The position numbers and the translations under genes are program-made. Shown here in pieces: positions 7,608 through 16,795 of a stretch of 64,000 nucleotides of DNA; position 1 is the first letter of the stretch; each line of letters starts with the position of its first letter. Origin of the DNA: Nonomuraea rubra (lineage in GTDB: Bacteria > Actinomycetota > Actinomycetes > Streptosporangiales > Streptosporangiaceae); the NCBI RefSeq assembly GCF_014207985.1, contig NZ_JACHMI010000001.1:3331001-3395000 (forward strand). The letters are read 5' to 3'. The notes under the pieces were generated by a model. It was not told where the DNA came from and did no database searches. It saw only the letters and a list, made by a program, of their open reading frames with translations.

Positions 7608-10600
7608 ATGCGGCCGCACAGGCTCACGCTCACGGCGTTCGGGTCGTTCCCGGGCACCGAGACGGTCGATTTCGACGCCCTGTCGGCGGCCGGGCTCTTC
7701 CTCGTCCACGGGCCCACCGGGGCGGGCAAGACCACGATCCTCGACGCGCTGTGCTTCGCCCTGTACGGCCAGGTGCCCGGGCAGCGCAACAGCGCCCGCA
7801 GCCTGCGCTGCGACCACGCCCCGCCGTCGGTGGGGCCGTCGGTCACGCTGGAGGTGACGATCCGGGGGCGCTTACTGCGCATCCAGCGTTCCCCGGCCTG
7901 GCTGCGGCCCAAGCTGCGGGGGTCCGGGGTCACGGAGGAGAAGTCCAAGGTCGTGCTGTCGGAGTGGCAGGGGGGTGACTGGCATGGGCTGACGACGCGG
8001 CTGGACGAGGCCGGGGATCTGGTGGGCGGGCTGCTCGGGATGAACGCCGATCAGTTCTGCCAGGTGGCGATGTTGCCGCAGGGGGATTTCGCGCGGTTCC
8101 TGCGGGCCGATGGGGATGAGCGGTCGAAGCTGCTGGAGCGGCTGTTCACCGTCAAGATCTTCACGTCGGCGGAGTCGTGGCTGGCCGAGCATCGCAAGCT
8201 TGCCTGGCGGGAGGCGCAGGAGTTGCGGCAGGAGGTGGACTTCGCCGTCAAGCGGGTGGAGGAAGCCGCGGGCGACGACCTCGCCGCCGCACTGACCGCC
8301 GCGCCCGCTGAGGCTGTGCCCGCATCGGCCGGGCTGGCCGCGTCCGGGCCGGCTGCGTCCGGGCCGGCCGCGTCGGCGTCCAAGGTGCCTGCGCCCGCCA
8401 CGCCGGCCGGTCCGAGGGCTGACCACTTGGCGCCGCCGGCTCTCTTCGACCTGCCTGCTCCGGTGCAGCCGAGCCCGTCCGTGGGCGGCTCGTCGGAGGA
8501 GGGTGGCGGGACGGGGGACGAGGTTCCGACGCCGGAGAGCGATCCCGTGCGGTGGGCGGGCGCCCTGCTGGACGCCGCGCGGGCCGTCGTGCGGCGCGCC
8601 GAGGAGGAGCACGCCGCCGCCGGTCAGGAGCTGCGGGCGGCCCGGACGCGCTTCGAGCGGGCCGCCGCGCTGGCCGAGCGCCAGCGCCGCCACGCCGAGG
8701 CGCTCACCCTGCGCCGCACCCTCGACGAGCGCGCCGACGAGCGGGCCGACCTGCAGGCGATCCTCGACGACGCCGCCAGGGCGGACCGCGTGATCCCGCT
8801 CATCACGGCCGCCCGCCAGCGCGCGGAGGCTGCCACCAAGGCCCGCACGCTGGCCGCCGACGCCCTCGCCCGCGCCCGCCCCCTCCTCTCCACCCCCGGC
8901 CCGGCCCGCGACCAGAACGTCACGGTGCCGCCCGCTCACATCCCGGGCCAGGATTTCGCGGCGTCGCCCGCCCACGGCTCAGGCTCAGCGGAGGAGCGGG
9001 ACACGGGCCGGTCCTCCGCGTACCTGAGCGGGGAGCCGTCCGTGGCCGAGCTGGCCGGGTTGGAACGGCGGCGGCAGGACGAGATCGCGCGCCTGTCCGA
9101 GCTGCTCACCGAGGAGGCCAGGCTGTCGGTGGTGCGGCGCGACCTGCTGCGCGTCGAGCAGGAGCTGGCCGAGCTGGTACGCGCCGACGAGGCCGTGGCC
9201 GCCCGGCTGGCCGTGCTGCCCGGGCTGATCGAGCAGGCCGAGGCCAGGCTCGCCGAGGCGCGGGTGGACGCCGCCAGGATCCCGGCCGCGCGGGCCGTAC
9301 GCGACGCCGCCGCCCACCTGATCGAGATAGACGGCGAGCTGGCCAGGCTGGCGGTGGAGCTGGACACGCTGGCACAGCGCGAGGCCGAGGTGGCCGCCGC
9401 CGACGCCGAGCTCCCCGGACGGCTCGCCGACGCGAGCGCCGCCCTGGCCGAGGTACGCGCGGAGGCGGCGGCCATCCCCGCCGCGTCCGCCGGCCTCGAC
9501 GCCGCCAGGGCCGCGCTGGAGGCCGCCCACCGGCGGGAGGCGCTGGCGGCGGAGCTGGAGGCGGCCGTGGCCGCGCACCAGGTGCTCGTGGACCAGGCAC
9601 AGGCGTCCCGCGAACGCTGGCTCGACCTGCGGCAGGCCCGCATCGACGGCATGGCGGCCGAGCTGGCGCGCGACCTGTCCGACGGGCGGCCCTGCGCGGT
9701 CTGCGGCTCCGAGCACCACCCCGCCCCGGCCGCCCCGGCCGCGAGTGCTCCCTCGGCCGACGACGAGCAGGAGGCCGAGAGCGCCCACGAGGCCGCCCTG
9801 GCCGAGCGCGAGGCCGCCGAGCGGGCGCTCGCGTCGCTGGAGTCCCGGCACGCCGACGCGGTCGAGGCCACCGGCGGGCTGGACGTGGCGGAGGCAGGGG
9901 GTCAGGTGGCGCTGGCCGAGCAGGAGGTGTCCCGCCTCCAGGCGGTGGCCGACCGCGAGCCCGCCCTGGCGGCCGCGCTCGAACGCGTCGAGGACGAGCG
10001 CGAACGGGTCCGCGACCAGTCCAGGGAGATCGCCGAGGCCCTCGCCGCCCACCGCGCCCACCACCGCCACCTGGAGTCCGAACGCGCCCGCGTCCACACC
10101 CAGCTCGCCCAGGCGTCGGCATCCGTAGCTCCGGCAGGCCCACCCGGCGCCCTCACGACTCCGGCCGACGGTCCGGCGGGCACGCCCGGCGCGTCCGCGG
10201 GGAGCACGGCTGAGGCGGTTCCGGAGGCCGGCGCGGAAACCGGCGCGGAAACCGGCGCGGAGGTCGGCGGGGAGGTCGGCGGGGTGGGCCGAGGGCCTGG
10301 CGCAGAGGCCGAGGGGCCGAGCGCAGGTGCTGGGCCGCACGCAGGTGCGGGTGCGGAGGCTGCCGGGGTGGATGGGCGGCGGGTGCTGGCTGAGGCGGAG
10401 CGGGAGTTGCGGAGGCTGGAGGCGTCGGCGGGCCGGGAGCGGGTGCTGGCCGAGGAGGCCGCCGGGCTGCGGCGCGAGCGGGAGGAGCTGGAGGAGCGGG
10501 GCCGCAGGGTCGCCGGGAGGCTGGCGGCCGGCCGTACCAGGCATGAGGAGCTGAGCGGCGACGCCGGGCGGCTGAGCGCGAGGCTGGATGCGGCGCGCGG

Positions 10601-11630
10601 CGGCGACGACACCCTGACCGCCCGCCTGTCGAGGTTGCACGACGAGGCGGAGCTGCTGCGCGAGGCGCTGGAGGCGACGCAGGCGGCGGTGGCGGCCAGG
10701 GAGGAGCTGGAGCGGGCCAGGCAGGCGGCCGAGGAGGCGGCGGACGAGGCCGGGTTCGGGGACGTGCGGGAGGCGGAGGCCGCGTACCGGAGCGTGGCCG
10801 AGCGGGAGAGCAAGGCGGAGCTGCTGCGCAGGCTGGACGACCAGCATGCCGCTGTGACCGGCGTGCTGGCCGACCCCGAGCTGGTGGCCGCCGCGGCGGA
10901 GCCGGCGCCTGACCTGGAGGAGATCGGGGCCGAGCGGGACGGGCTGGAGCAGGCGTACACGAGGCTGGCCAGCGCGCGCGACCGGGCGCAGGCGCGGGCG
11001 CGGCGGCTGGAGGAGCTGTGCGGCGAGCTGTCGGGCCGCATCGAGCGCTGGCGTCCCGCGGCCGACAGGCACCGGCTGGCCGAGCGGATGGCGGCGCTGG
11101 CGAGCGGCACGTCCAGCGACAACCAGTGGAGCATGAGCCTGTCGTCGTTCGTGCTGGGCGAGCGGCTGCGCCAGGTGGTGGCGGCGGCGAACGAGCGGCT
11201 GGACCACATGTCGGGCGGCCGTTACCTGCTGCGGCACGACCTGCGCAAGACGGCGGGCTCGCGGGCCCGCGCGGGCGGCGGGCTCGGGCTGAGGGTGGCC
11301 GACGGATGGACGGGCGTCGACCGGGATCCGGCCACGCTGTCCGGCGGCGAGAGCTTCATCACCTCGCTGGCCCTGGCGCTGGGCCTGGCCGACGTCGTCA
11401 CGGCGGAGGCGGGCGGCGCGGAGCTGGGCACGCTGTTCGTGGACGAGGGGTTCGGCACGCTCGACGAGGACACGCTCGACGGCGTGCTCGACATCCTCGA
11501 CGGGCTGCGCGACGGCGGCCGGGCCGTGGGCATCGTCAGCCACGTGGCCGAGCTGCGGTCGAGGGTCACGGCGCAGCTCAAGGTGACCAAGACGCGGACG
11601 GGCTCCACGCTCAAGGCCGTGGGAGTCTGA
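7608..11630 (+). CDS. sbcC: Exonuclease SbcCD subunit C (Rad50-like ATPase), enlarged
   Basis: Walker A GPTGAGKTT lies near residues 36-44, the zinc hook CAVC at 696-699, the ABC signature TLSGGES near 1243-1249, and Walker B LFVDEGFG with D1279/E1280. Two long Ala/Glu/Arg coiled-coil arms run either side of the hook, so the Rad50 architecture is complete. At 1340 residues it is longer than typical SbcC (about 1000-1100). The excess is three Pro/Ala/Gly-rich segments interrupting the arms (DNA about 8290-8540, 8880-9055, 10125-10375), containing short tandem repeats such as ASGPA and AETG. They are in frame, so the gene looks functional. Confidence 0.95.
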   Translation: MRPHRLTLTAFGSFPGTETVDFDALSAAGLFLVHGPTGAGKTTILDALCFALYGQVPGQRNSARSLRCDHAPPSVGPSVTLEVTIRGRLLRIQRSPAWLRPKLRGSGVTEEKSKVVLSEWQGGDWHGLTTRLDEAGDLVGGLLGMNADQFCQVAMLPQGDFARFLRADGDERSKLLERLFTVKIFTSAESWLAEHRKLAWREAQELRQEVDFAVKRVEEAAGDDLAAALTAAPAEAVPASAGLAASGPAASGPAASASKVPAPATPAGPRADHLAPPALFDLPAPVQPSPSVGGSSEEGGGTGDEVPTPESDPVRWAGALLDAARAVVRRAEEEHAAAGQELRAARTRFERAAALAERQRRHAEALTLRRTLDERADERADLQAILDDAARADRVIPLITAARQRAEAATKARTLAADALARARPLLSTPGPARDQNVTVPPAHIPGQDFAASPAHGSGSAEERDTGRSSAYLSGEPSVAELAGLERRRQDEIARLSELLTEEARLSVVRRDLLRVEQELAELVRADEAVAARLAVLPGLIEQAEARLAEARVDAARIPAARAVRDAAAHLIEIDGELARLAVELDTLAQREAEVAAADAELPGRLADASAALAEVRAEAAAIPAASAGLDAARAALEAAHRREALAAELEAAVAAHQVLVDQAQASRERWLDLRQARIDGMAAELARDLSDGRPCAVCGSEHHPAPAAPAASAPSADDEQEAESAHEAALAEREAAERALASLESRHADAVEATGGLDVAEAGGQVALAEQEVSRLQAVADREPALAAALERVEDERERVRDQSREIAEALAAHRAHHRHLESERARVHTQLAQASASVAPAGPPGALTTPADGPAGTPGASAGSTAEAVPEAGAETGAETGAEVGGEVGGVGRGPGAEAEGPSAGAGPHAGAGAEAAGVDGRRVLAEAERELRRLEASAGRERVLAEEAAGLRREREELEERGRRVAGRLAAGRTRHEELSGDAGRLSARLDAARGGDDTLTARLSRLHDEAELLREALEATQAAVAAREELERARQAAEEAADEAGFGDVREAEAAYRSVAERESKAELLRRLDDQHAAVTGVLADPELVAAAAEPAPDLEEIGAERDGLEQAYTRLASARDRAQARARRLEELCGELSGRIERWRPAADRHRLAERMAALASGTSSDNQWSMSLSSFVLGERLRQVVAAANERLDHMSGGRYLLRHDLRKTAGSRARAGGGLGLRVADGWTGVDRDPATLSGGESFITSLALALGLADVVTAEAGGAELGTLFVDEGFGTLDEDTLDGVLDILDGLRDGGRAVGIVSHVAELRSRVTAQLKVTKTRTGSTLKAVGV

Positions 11631-11669
11631 CAGGCAGCACTACCGGATCCATCCCCTAAGGAGCCATCG

Positions 11670-12554
11670 ATGCGTGTCGTCGTCACCGGAGCCCACGGCA
11701 AGGTCGGCAGGGCGGCCGTCAGCGCCCTGCTCGCGGCGGGTCACGAGGTGACCGCCAGCGATCTGACGCGTCCGGTCTGGGAGCGGCGCGAGCCGGATCA
11801 GCCGCGTTACGTGCAGGCGGACCTGACGGACGTGGGTCAGGCGTTCGCCGTCGTACGTGAGGCCGAGGCGGTGGTGCACGCGGCGGCCATCCCCGATCCG
11901 ATGGCCAACGCCCCGCACGTGGTGTTCCAGAACAACCTGATGGCGACGTTCAACGTGCTGGAGGCGGCGGTACGGTTCGGGGTGTCGCGGTTCGTGAACA
12001 TCTCCAGCGAGACCGTCCCCGGGTTCTTCTTCGCCGAGCGGCCGTTCCTGCCCGACTACGCGCCGGTGGACGAGGAGCACCCGATCCGGCCGCAGGATCC
12101 GTACGCGCTGGCCAAGCACTTCGGTGAGCAGCTCATGGACGCGGCGGTGCGCCGCTCGGACCTGCGCTGCATCTCGCTGCGCCCGAGCTGGGTGCAGCAC
12201 GAGGGCAACTACGAGCGCAACCTCGGCCCGCAGGTGCGCGACAGCTCCGAGGCGGGCGCGGGGCTGTGGAGTTACATCGACGTGTACGACCTGGCGGACG
12301 CGATCGTGCTGGCCACCGAGTCCGATCTGCCCGGGCACGAGGTGTTCTACATCGCCTCGCCGGACAACGCGGGCGGGCACGACTTCGCCGCCATGCTGCG
12401 CCGCTACTTCGGCGACCGGATCGAGCTGCGGCCGCTGGCCCGTCCCGACGCCTCGGGCATCTCCTGCGCCAAGGCCCACCGGCTGCTGGGCTGGACGCCG
12501 AAGCGGTCGTGGCGCGACTACCTGGACGAGAACGGCCGTACCCGTCAAGGGTGA
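11670..12554 (+). CDS. NAD(P)-dependent sugar epimerase/dehydratase-like SDR
   Basis: 294 residues with the extended-SDR nucleotide motif GAHGKVGRAA at 7-16, the AAIPDPMANAP strand, NISSETVPG and the catalytic pair in DPYALAKHFGEQ (Tyr-x3-Lys). AAGGAG lies 8 bases before the ATG. The C-terminal lobe is that of NAD-dependent epimerase/dehydratases, but no sugar-pathway genes surround it. Its last 10 bases overlap the end of the convergent RibD-like gene. Confidence 0.87.
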   Translation: MRVVVTGAHGKVGRAAVSALLAAGHEVTASDLTRPVWERREPDQPRYVQADLTDVGQAFAVVREAEAVVHAAAIPDPMANAPHVVFQNNLMATFNVLEAAVRFGVSRFVNISSETVPGFFFAERPFLPDYAPVDEEHPIRPQDPYALAKHFGEQLMDAAVRRSDLRCISLRPSWVQHEGNYERNLGPQVRDSSEAGAGLWSYIDVYDLADAIVLATESDLPGHEVFYIASPDNAGGHDFAAMLRRYFGDRIELRPLARPDASGISCAKAHRLLGWTPKRSWRDYLDENGRTRQG

Positions 12555-13174
12555 TAGCGGAGCCAGACGAGGCCGTCGGGCAGGCTCTGCGCGGCGATGA
12601 GGGTGAGCGGTGCGGCGGCGGGGCGGTCGCCGTACCAGAAGCGGGTGGCGTGCTCGCCGGCCAGGCACGGGTGGACGAGCAGGCTGACCTCGTCCACCAG
12701 CCCGGCCCGCAGCAGCGCGCCGATGAGCCGGCCGCCGCTGTCGACCCGTACGACGCCGACCCCGTCGTCGCGGCCGAGCGTGCGCAGCGCCTCGGCGAGG
12801 TCGACCCGGTCGGTGCCCGTGACCAGCTCGCGCACCGGCCTGCCTGGCGGGCGCGGGGGAGTGGCGGGGCAGTGCAGGGCCACGACGTCGTGCCAGTGGC
12901 CGGCCGCGCGCAGCGCCTGCCACTCGCTGACCCGTCCGCGGCCGTCCACCACGGCCAGCAGCGGCCCGTCGGGGGCGGGGCCGGGGAGCTCGGCGCCGGC
13001 CAGCGCCTGCTCCTGGGCGAGGATGGTGTCGGCCCCCGCCAGGGTGAGGTCTTCCTTCCAGGTCTGGGCGAGCTGGTAGAAGCGGGTGACGTCCGGCTGG
13101 AATCCCGTGGTAGCTCCGTCGGCGGACACAGCGACGTGGGCCACCACGTAGGGACGTTGCGTACCTGTAGGCAT
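12545..13174 (-). CDS. RibD C-terminal/dihydrofolate reductase-like protein
   Basis: 209 residues resembling the reductase half of RibD: VVAHVAVSADGATTGF at the start, GADTILAQEQAL for the cofactor-binding helix, and GGRLIGALLRAGLVDEVSL near the end. Stand-alone members in actinobacteria are usually annotated as dihydrofolate reductase family proteins; the substrate is seldom known. No deaminase domain and no riboflavin genes nearby. It overlaps the SDR gene tail to tail by 10 bases. Confidence 0.85.
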   Translation of the reverse strand: MPTGTQRPYVVAHVAVSADGATTGFQPDVTRFYQLAQTWKEDLTLAGADTILAQEQALAGAELPGPAPDGPLLAVVDGRGRVSEWQALRAAGHWHDVVALHCPATPPRPPGRPVRELVTGTDRVDLAEALRTLGRDDGVGVVRVDSGGRLIGALLRAGLVDEVSLLVHPCLAGEHATRFWYGDRPAAAPLTLIAAQSLPDGLVWLRYHP

Positions 13175-13193
13175 GGCCTCACGCTAGTTGACG

Positions 13194-13244
13194 CAGCGGT
13201 CAGTCGAGGGCAGCGGTCAGTCGAGGGCAGCGGTCAGTCGAGGG
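13194..13244. repeat. 17-bp repeat, three perfect tandem copies, over a gene end
   Basis: CAGCGGTCAGTCGAGGG is present three times without interruption (13194-13210, 13211-13227, 13228-13244). The right-most copy contains the stop codon and last codons of the HAD gene on the minus strand. The other two are downstream duplicates, giving repeated TGA triplets. Confidence 0.93.
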
Positions 13245-13866
13245 CGGCGATCAGGTCGGGCAGCTTGGCGGGGTCGTGGAAGAGCGTCGCGCCCAGGCCG
13301 GTCAGCCGGGAGGCCGGGGTGAGGCCGCCGGCGAAGGCGAGGCAGCGCATGCCGGCGCGCATCGCCGCCGTGACGCCGAACGGGCTGTCCTCCACCACGA
13401 CGCAGCGTCCGGGCTCGGCGCCCATCGTGGCCGCGGCGTGCAGGAACAGGTCGGGCTCCGGCTTGCCCTTGGCGACGTCCTCGGCGCTGAACACCCGCCC
13501 GTCGAACCTGCCGGCCAGCCCGGTCAGCTCCAGGCTGCGCCGGATGGTCGGGTGCCGGCCGTTGGAGGCCACGCAGTAGGGGATGGACAGCTGGTCGAGC
13601 GCTGTCTCGATGCCGTCGATCGCGCACAGCTCGGCGGCGATCGCGGCGGCGTAGTCGGCGTTGACCTGCTCGCGCCAGCCCGGCGGGGTCTCGCCGACCT
13701 GCTCGGCCCAGTACTCGTTCGTGCAGCCCACGAACCGTTCGGCGTACTCGGCCTCGTCGATGTCCCAGCCGAGCCGCCGCAGCGCGGCGGTGCCCACGCG
13801 TACGGAGATCGGCTCGCTGTCCACGAGCACCCCGTCACAGTCGAAGATCACCAGCTCGACGGTCAA
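13234..13866 (-). CDS. HAD-superfamily hydrolase (beta-phosphoglucomutase-like)
   Basis: 210 residues with all HAD motifs: FDCDGVLVDSEP (nucleophile D9, acid/base D11), SNGR for motif II, KGKPEPD for motif III and VVEDSPFG for motif IV. A four-helix cap lies between motif I and II, as in phosphoglucomutase/phosphatase subfamily I proteins. The start is TTG at 13866 with AGGAGGG six bases upstream. The physiological phosphate ester is not evident. Divergent from the MFS gene; the region between carries an inverted repeat. Confidence 0.9.
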   Translation of the reverse strand: MTVELVIFDCDGVLVDSEPISVRVGTAALRRLGWDIDEAEYAERFVGCTNEYWAEQVGETPPGWREQVNADYAAAIAAELCAIDGIETALDQLSIPYCVASNGRHPTIRRSLELTGLAGRFDGRVFSAEDVAKGKPEPDLFLHAAATMGAEPGRCVVVEDSPFGVTAAMRAGMRCLAFAGGLTPASRLTGLGATLFHDPAKLPDLIAALD

Positions 13867-13910
13867 ACCGTGTCCCTCCTAGTGGGTGATGCGTAACATT
13901 GCGCAGGTGG

Positions 13911-13941
13911 TAGCGTCTGCGTATCGCTTCACAAGACGCTA
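13911..13941. promoter_or_regulatory. Inverted repeat between divergent genes
   Basis: TAGCGTCT (13911-13918) and AGACGCTA (13934-13941) are perfect 8-base arms separated by 15 bases, 22 bases before the MFS start and 45 bases from the HAD start. Position and symmetry suggest an operator for the divergent pair, or a 5'-leader hairpin of the MFS mRNA. Confidence 0.5.
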
Positions 13942-13963
13942 GTCCGCATAGTGAGACTGTTTC

Positions 13964-15250
13964 ATGACGACTTCCCCCCAGACCGCGGCCCCCAGCCGGT
14001 CCCGGGTCGCGGCGGCGAGCCTCATCGGCACCGCGATCGAATTCTATGATTTCTACATCTACGGCACCGCGGCGGCCCTGGTGCTCAACACCGCGTTCTT
14101 CCCCAAGATGGACTCGGTGGCGGGCACGCTGGCGTCGTTCTCGACGTTCGCCGTGGCGTTCATCTCGCGGCCGCTCGGCTCGGCCGTGTTCGGGCACTGG
14201 GGCGACCGCGTCGGCCGCAAGTCCATGCTGGTCGTCTCGCTGCTGGTGATGGGCCTGTCGACGGTCCTGATCGGCCTGCTGCCCGGCTACGCCGCGATCG
14301 GCGTGATCGCGCCCGTCCTGCTGGTGCTGCTGCGCTTCACGCAGGGCATCGGCCTCGGCGGCGAGTGGGGCGGCGCCGCGCTGCTGGCCACCGAGCACGC
14401 GCCGCCCGGCAAGCGCGGCCTGTACGCGATGTTCCCGCAGCTCGGCCCGTCGGCCGGGTTCATCGTGGCCAACGGGCTGTTCCTGATCCTCGGCGCCGTG
14501 CTGAGCGATGGGCAGTTCGAGAGCTGGGGCTGGCGGCTGCCGTTCGTGGCGAGCCTGCTGCTGGTCGTCGTCGGCCTGTACGTCCGGCTGAAGATCTCCG
14601 AGACCCCCGTCTTCCAGGCGGCCATGGACCAGCGCCGCATCGCCAAGGTGCCGTTCGCCGGGCTCATGCGGCACCAGTGGCGGCGTGTGCTGCTCGGCGC
14701 CGGCGCCATGACCGTCGCCTACACGCTCTTCTACACCGCCACCACCTACTGCCTGGCCTACGGCACCGACACCCTGCAGATCCCGCGGACGACCATGCTC
14801 GCGCTGACCATGGTCGGCGTGGTGTTCATGGCGGCGGGCACCGTCGTCTCGGCCCTGGTGTCCGACCGGCTGGGCCGCCGCCGGACGCTGCTCTGGGGCA
14901 CGGGCGTGGCGATCGCGTGGGGGCTGGTGATGTTCCCGCTGATGGAGACCCGCTCGATCTTCCTGGTCGGGCTGGCGCTGGCCGGGGCGCTCGCGCTGAT
15001 GGGCCTGGTGTTCGGGCCGATGGGGGCGTACCTGCCGGAGCTGTTCAAGACCGAGTACCGCTACAGCGGCGCGTCCGTCGCCTACAGCCTCGGCGGCGTG
15101 CTCGGCGGCGCGGTGCCGCCGCTGGTGGCGACCGGCATGCAGGCGGGCGGGCTGGGCGTCATGGCGATCGGCGGGTACGTCTCCGCGATGGCCCTGCTGA
15201 GCCTGCTGTGCCTGCTCGCCCTGCCGGAGACCGGCGACAGGTCCCTCTGA
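13964..15250 (+). CDS. MFS transporter, metabolite:H+ symporter (MHS) type
   Basis: 428 residues with twelve hydrophobic helices. The hallmark start IGTAIEFYDFYIYGTAAAL and the loop GHWGDRVGRKS near 76-86 are those of the MHS subfamily (proline/betaine, citrate, alpha-ketoglutarate and shikimate carriers). QGIGLGGEWGGAALL in helix 4-5 also fits. It imports a small organic acid or osmolyte by proton symport; the substrate cannot be assigned. The gene ends in a threefold repeated TCC-CTC-TGA. Confidence 0.92.
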   Translation: MTTSPQTAAPSRSRVAAASLIGTAIEFYDFYIYGTAAALVLNTAFFPKMDSVAGTLASFSTFAVAFISRPLGSAVFGHWGDRVGRKSMLVVSLLVMGLSTVLIGLLPGYAAIGVIAPVLLVLLRFTQGIGLGGEWGGAALLATEHAPPGKRGLYAMFPQLGPSAGFIVANGLFLILGAVLSDGQFESWGWRLPFVASLLLVVVGLYVRLKISETPVFQAAMDQRRIAKVPFAGLMRHQWRRVLLGAGAMTVAYTLFYTATTYCLAYGTDTLQIPRTTMLALTMVGVVFMAAGTVVSALVSDRLGRRRTLLWGTGVAIAWGLVMFPLMETRSIFLVGLALAGALALMGLVFGPMGAYLPELFKTEYRYSGASVAYSLGGVLGGAVPPLVATGMQAGGLGVMAIGGYVSAMALLSLLCLLALPETGDRSL

Positions 15251-15268
15251 TCCCTCTGATCCCTCTGA
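15242..15268. repeat. 9-bp tandem triplet over the MFS stop codon
   Basis: TCCCTCTGA is repeated three times (15242-15250, 15251-15259, 15260-15268). The first copy is the final two codons and stop of the MFS gene, so the duplications give two further in-frame stops. Confidence 0.9.
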
Positions 15269-15343
15269 GACTTCGCCGGAAGTTGTCACAAACGGCGGCC
15301 CTGTCCCGTCCATGGGGTGTAGAACCCGAAAGGAGACGGGGCA

Positions 15344-16771
15344 ATGAGGAAGCACATCCTGATCGTCGGTGGCGGATACGTCGGCCTGTACAGCGCGATG
15401 GGGCTGCGTAAGCTCGTCCGTTCCGGCGAGGCGAGCGTCACCGTCGTGGACCCGCGCGGCTACATGACGTACATGCCGTTCCTCGCCGAGGCCGTCGGCG
15501 GCTCGATCGAGCCGCGCCACGTGGCCGCCCCGCTCGGGCAGGTGCTCAAGGGCATGCGGGTGCTGACCGGGCGCGTCACGCGGGTGGACCACGAGGCGCG
15601 CAGCGCCGAGTTCCAGCCGGTCCAGGGCCCGGCCAGGACGATCGAGTACGACATCCTCGTCATGGCGGCCGGCTCGATCACCCGCGGGCTGCCCATCCCC
15701 GGGCTGGCCGAGCACGCGGTCGGCTTCAAGAGCATCGGCGAGGCCGTGCACCTGCGCAACCGCGTGCTGGCCAACCTCGCCGCCGCCGCCTCGACCGATG
15801 ACGAGCTGGTACGGCGCAGGGCGCTGACGTTCGTGGTGGTCGGAGGCGGGTTCTCCGGCGTGGAGGCGCTGGCGGAGATGCAGGGCCTGGCCGACGAGGC
15901 CGTGCGCTACCACGACGGGATCGAGGCCGCCGACCTGAGCTGGACTCTCGTCGAGGCCAACGACCACATCCTGCCCGAGCTGCACCCCGACCTCGGCCGC
16001 TGGACCGTGGACGCGCTGCGCAGGCGCGCCGTGGACGTGCGGCTCGGCACCCGGCTGACGTCGCTGGCCGGCGGGGTCGCCGTCCTCTCGGACGGGACCG
16101 AGCTCGACGCCGGCACGGTGGTGTGGGCGGCGGGCGGTCGGCCCAGCCCGCTCGCGGCGGCCAGCGGGCTGCCCGTGGACCGCATCGGGCGGCTCCTCGC
16201 GACCGAGTACCTGACGGTGGCGGGCGTCGAGGACGCCTTCACCGCCGGTGACGGCGCCGCCGTGCCCGACCTGACCCGGCCGGGCGAGTTCACCGCGCCC
16301 AACGCCCAGCACGCGGTCCGGCAGGCCAAGCTGCTCGGGCGGAACCTGGTCGCGTACGTGCGCGGGCGGCGGCTCAAGCCGTACCGGCACGCCTACCTGG
16401 GCTCGGTCGCCGGGCTCGGTCACCACCAGGGGGTCGCCCAGGTGTACCGGATCAAGCTCACCGGCCTTCTCGGGTGGCTCGCGCATCGCGCCTACCACCT
16501 GGGGTGGGTGCCGACGGCCCGGCACAAGGCGGCGGTGCTGGCCGACTGGCTGCTGGCGGGGCTGTTCCGGCGTGAGATGGTGCGGCTGGAGGCCATCGAG
16601 CACGCGGATGAGGACTTCCGGCACGCGCTGGCGGTCGGCCAGACGGACGGGACCGGCGTCCCGGCCGCGACCCCCGAGCCGGCCGCCGGCCGGCCCGTCC
16701 GGGACGTGTCGGCTGCCGGGGAGGCCGGTTCGGTGGCCGGTACGGATGCCCGTCAGGCGCCGGCCGCGTGA
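15344..16771 (+). CDS. NAD(P)/FAD-dependent oxidoreductase, type II NADH dehydrogenase-like
   Basis: 475 residues with two dinucleotide-binding motifs, VGGGYVGLYSA (8-18) for FAD and VVGGGFSGVEALAEM for NAD(P)H. TVVWAAGGRPSPLA and AFTAGDGAAVPD are the usual third and fourth FAD motifs. Layout and length match NDH-2 or carotenoid-type membrane-associated dehydrogenases, which pass electrons from NADH to menaquinone. AAGGAG precedes the ATG. The last 70 residues are Ala/Pro-rich and probably disordered. Confidence 0.88.
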   Translation: MRKHILIVGGGYVGLYSAMGLRKLVRSGEASVTVVDPRGYMTYMPFLAEAVGGSIEPRHVAAPLGQVLKGMRVLTGRVTRVDHEARSAEFQPVQGPARTIEYDILVMAAGSITRGLPIPGLAEHAVGFKSIGEAVHLRNRVLANLAAAASTDDELVRRRALTFVVVGGGFSGVEALAEMQGLADEAVRYHDGIEAADLSWTLVEANDHILPELHPDLGRWTVDALRRRAVDVRLGTRLTSLAGGVAVLSDGTELDAGTVVWAAGGRPSPLAAASGLPVDRIGRLLATEYLTVAGVEDAFTAGDGAAVPDLTRPGEFTAPNAQHAVRQAKLLGRNLVAYVRGRRLKPYRHAYLGSVAGLGHHQGVAQVYRIKLTGLLGWLAHRAYHLGWVPTARHKAAVLADWLLAGLFRREMVRLEAIEHADEDFRHALAVGQTDGTGVPAATPEPAAGRPVRDVSAAGEAGSVAGTDARQAPAA

Positions 16772-16795
16772 GCGTCCGGCCTGGCCGGGGACCGG

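Noticed and set aside
8985..11543. 852-codon minus-strand frame opposite sbcC
   Set aside because: Composition of an antisense shadow; sbcC is complete with Walker motifs and zinc hook.
13835..16624. 929-codon minus-strand frame across the MFS and NDH-2 genes
   Set aside because: It crosses two well-supported genes and their intergenic region and contains only His/Arg/Gln/Pro-rich sequence.
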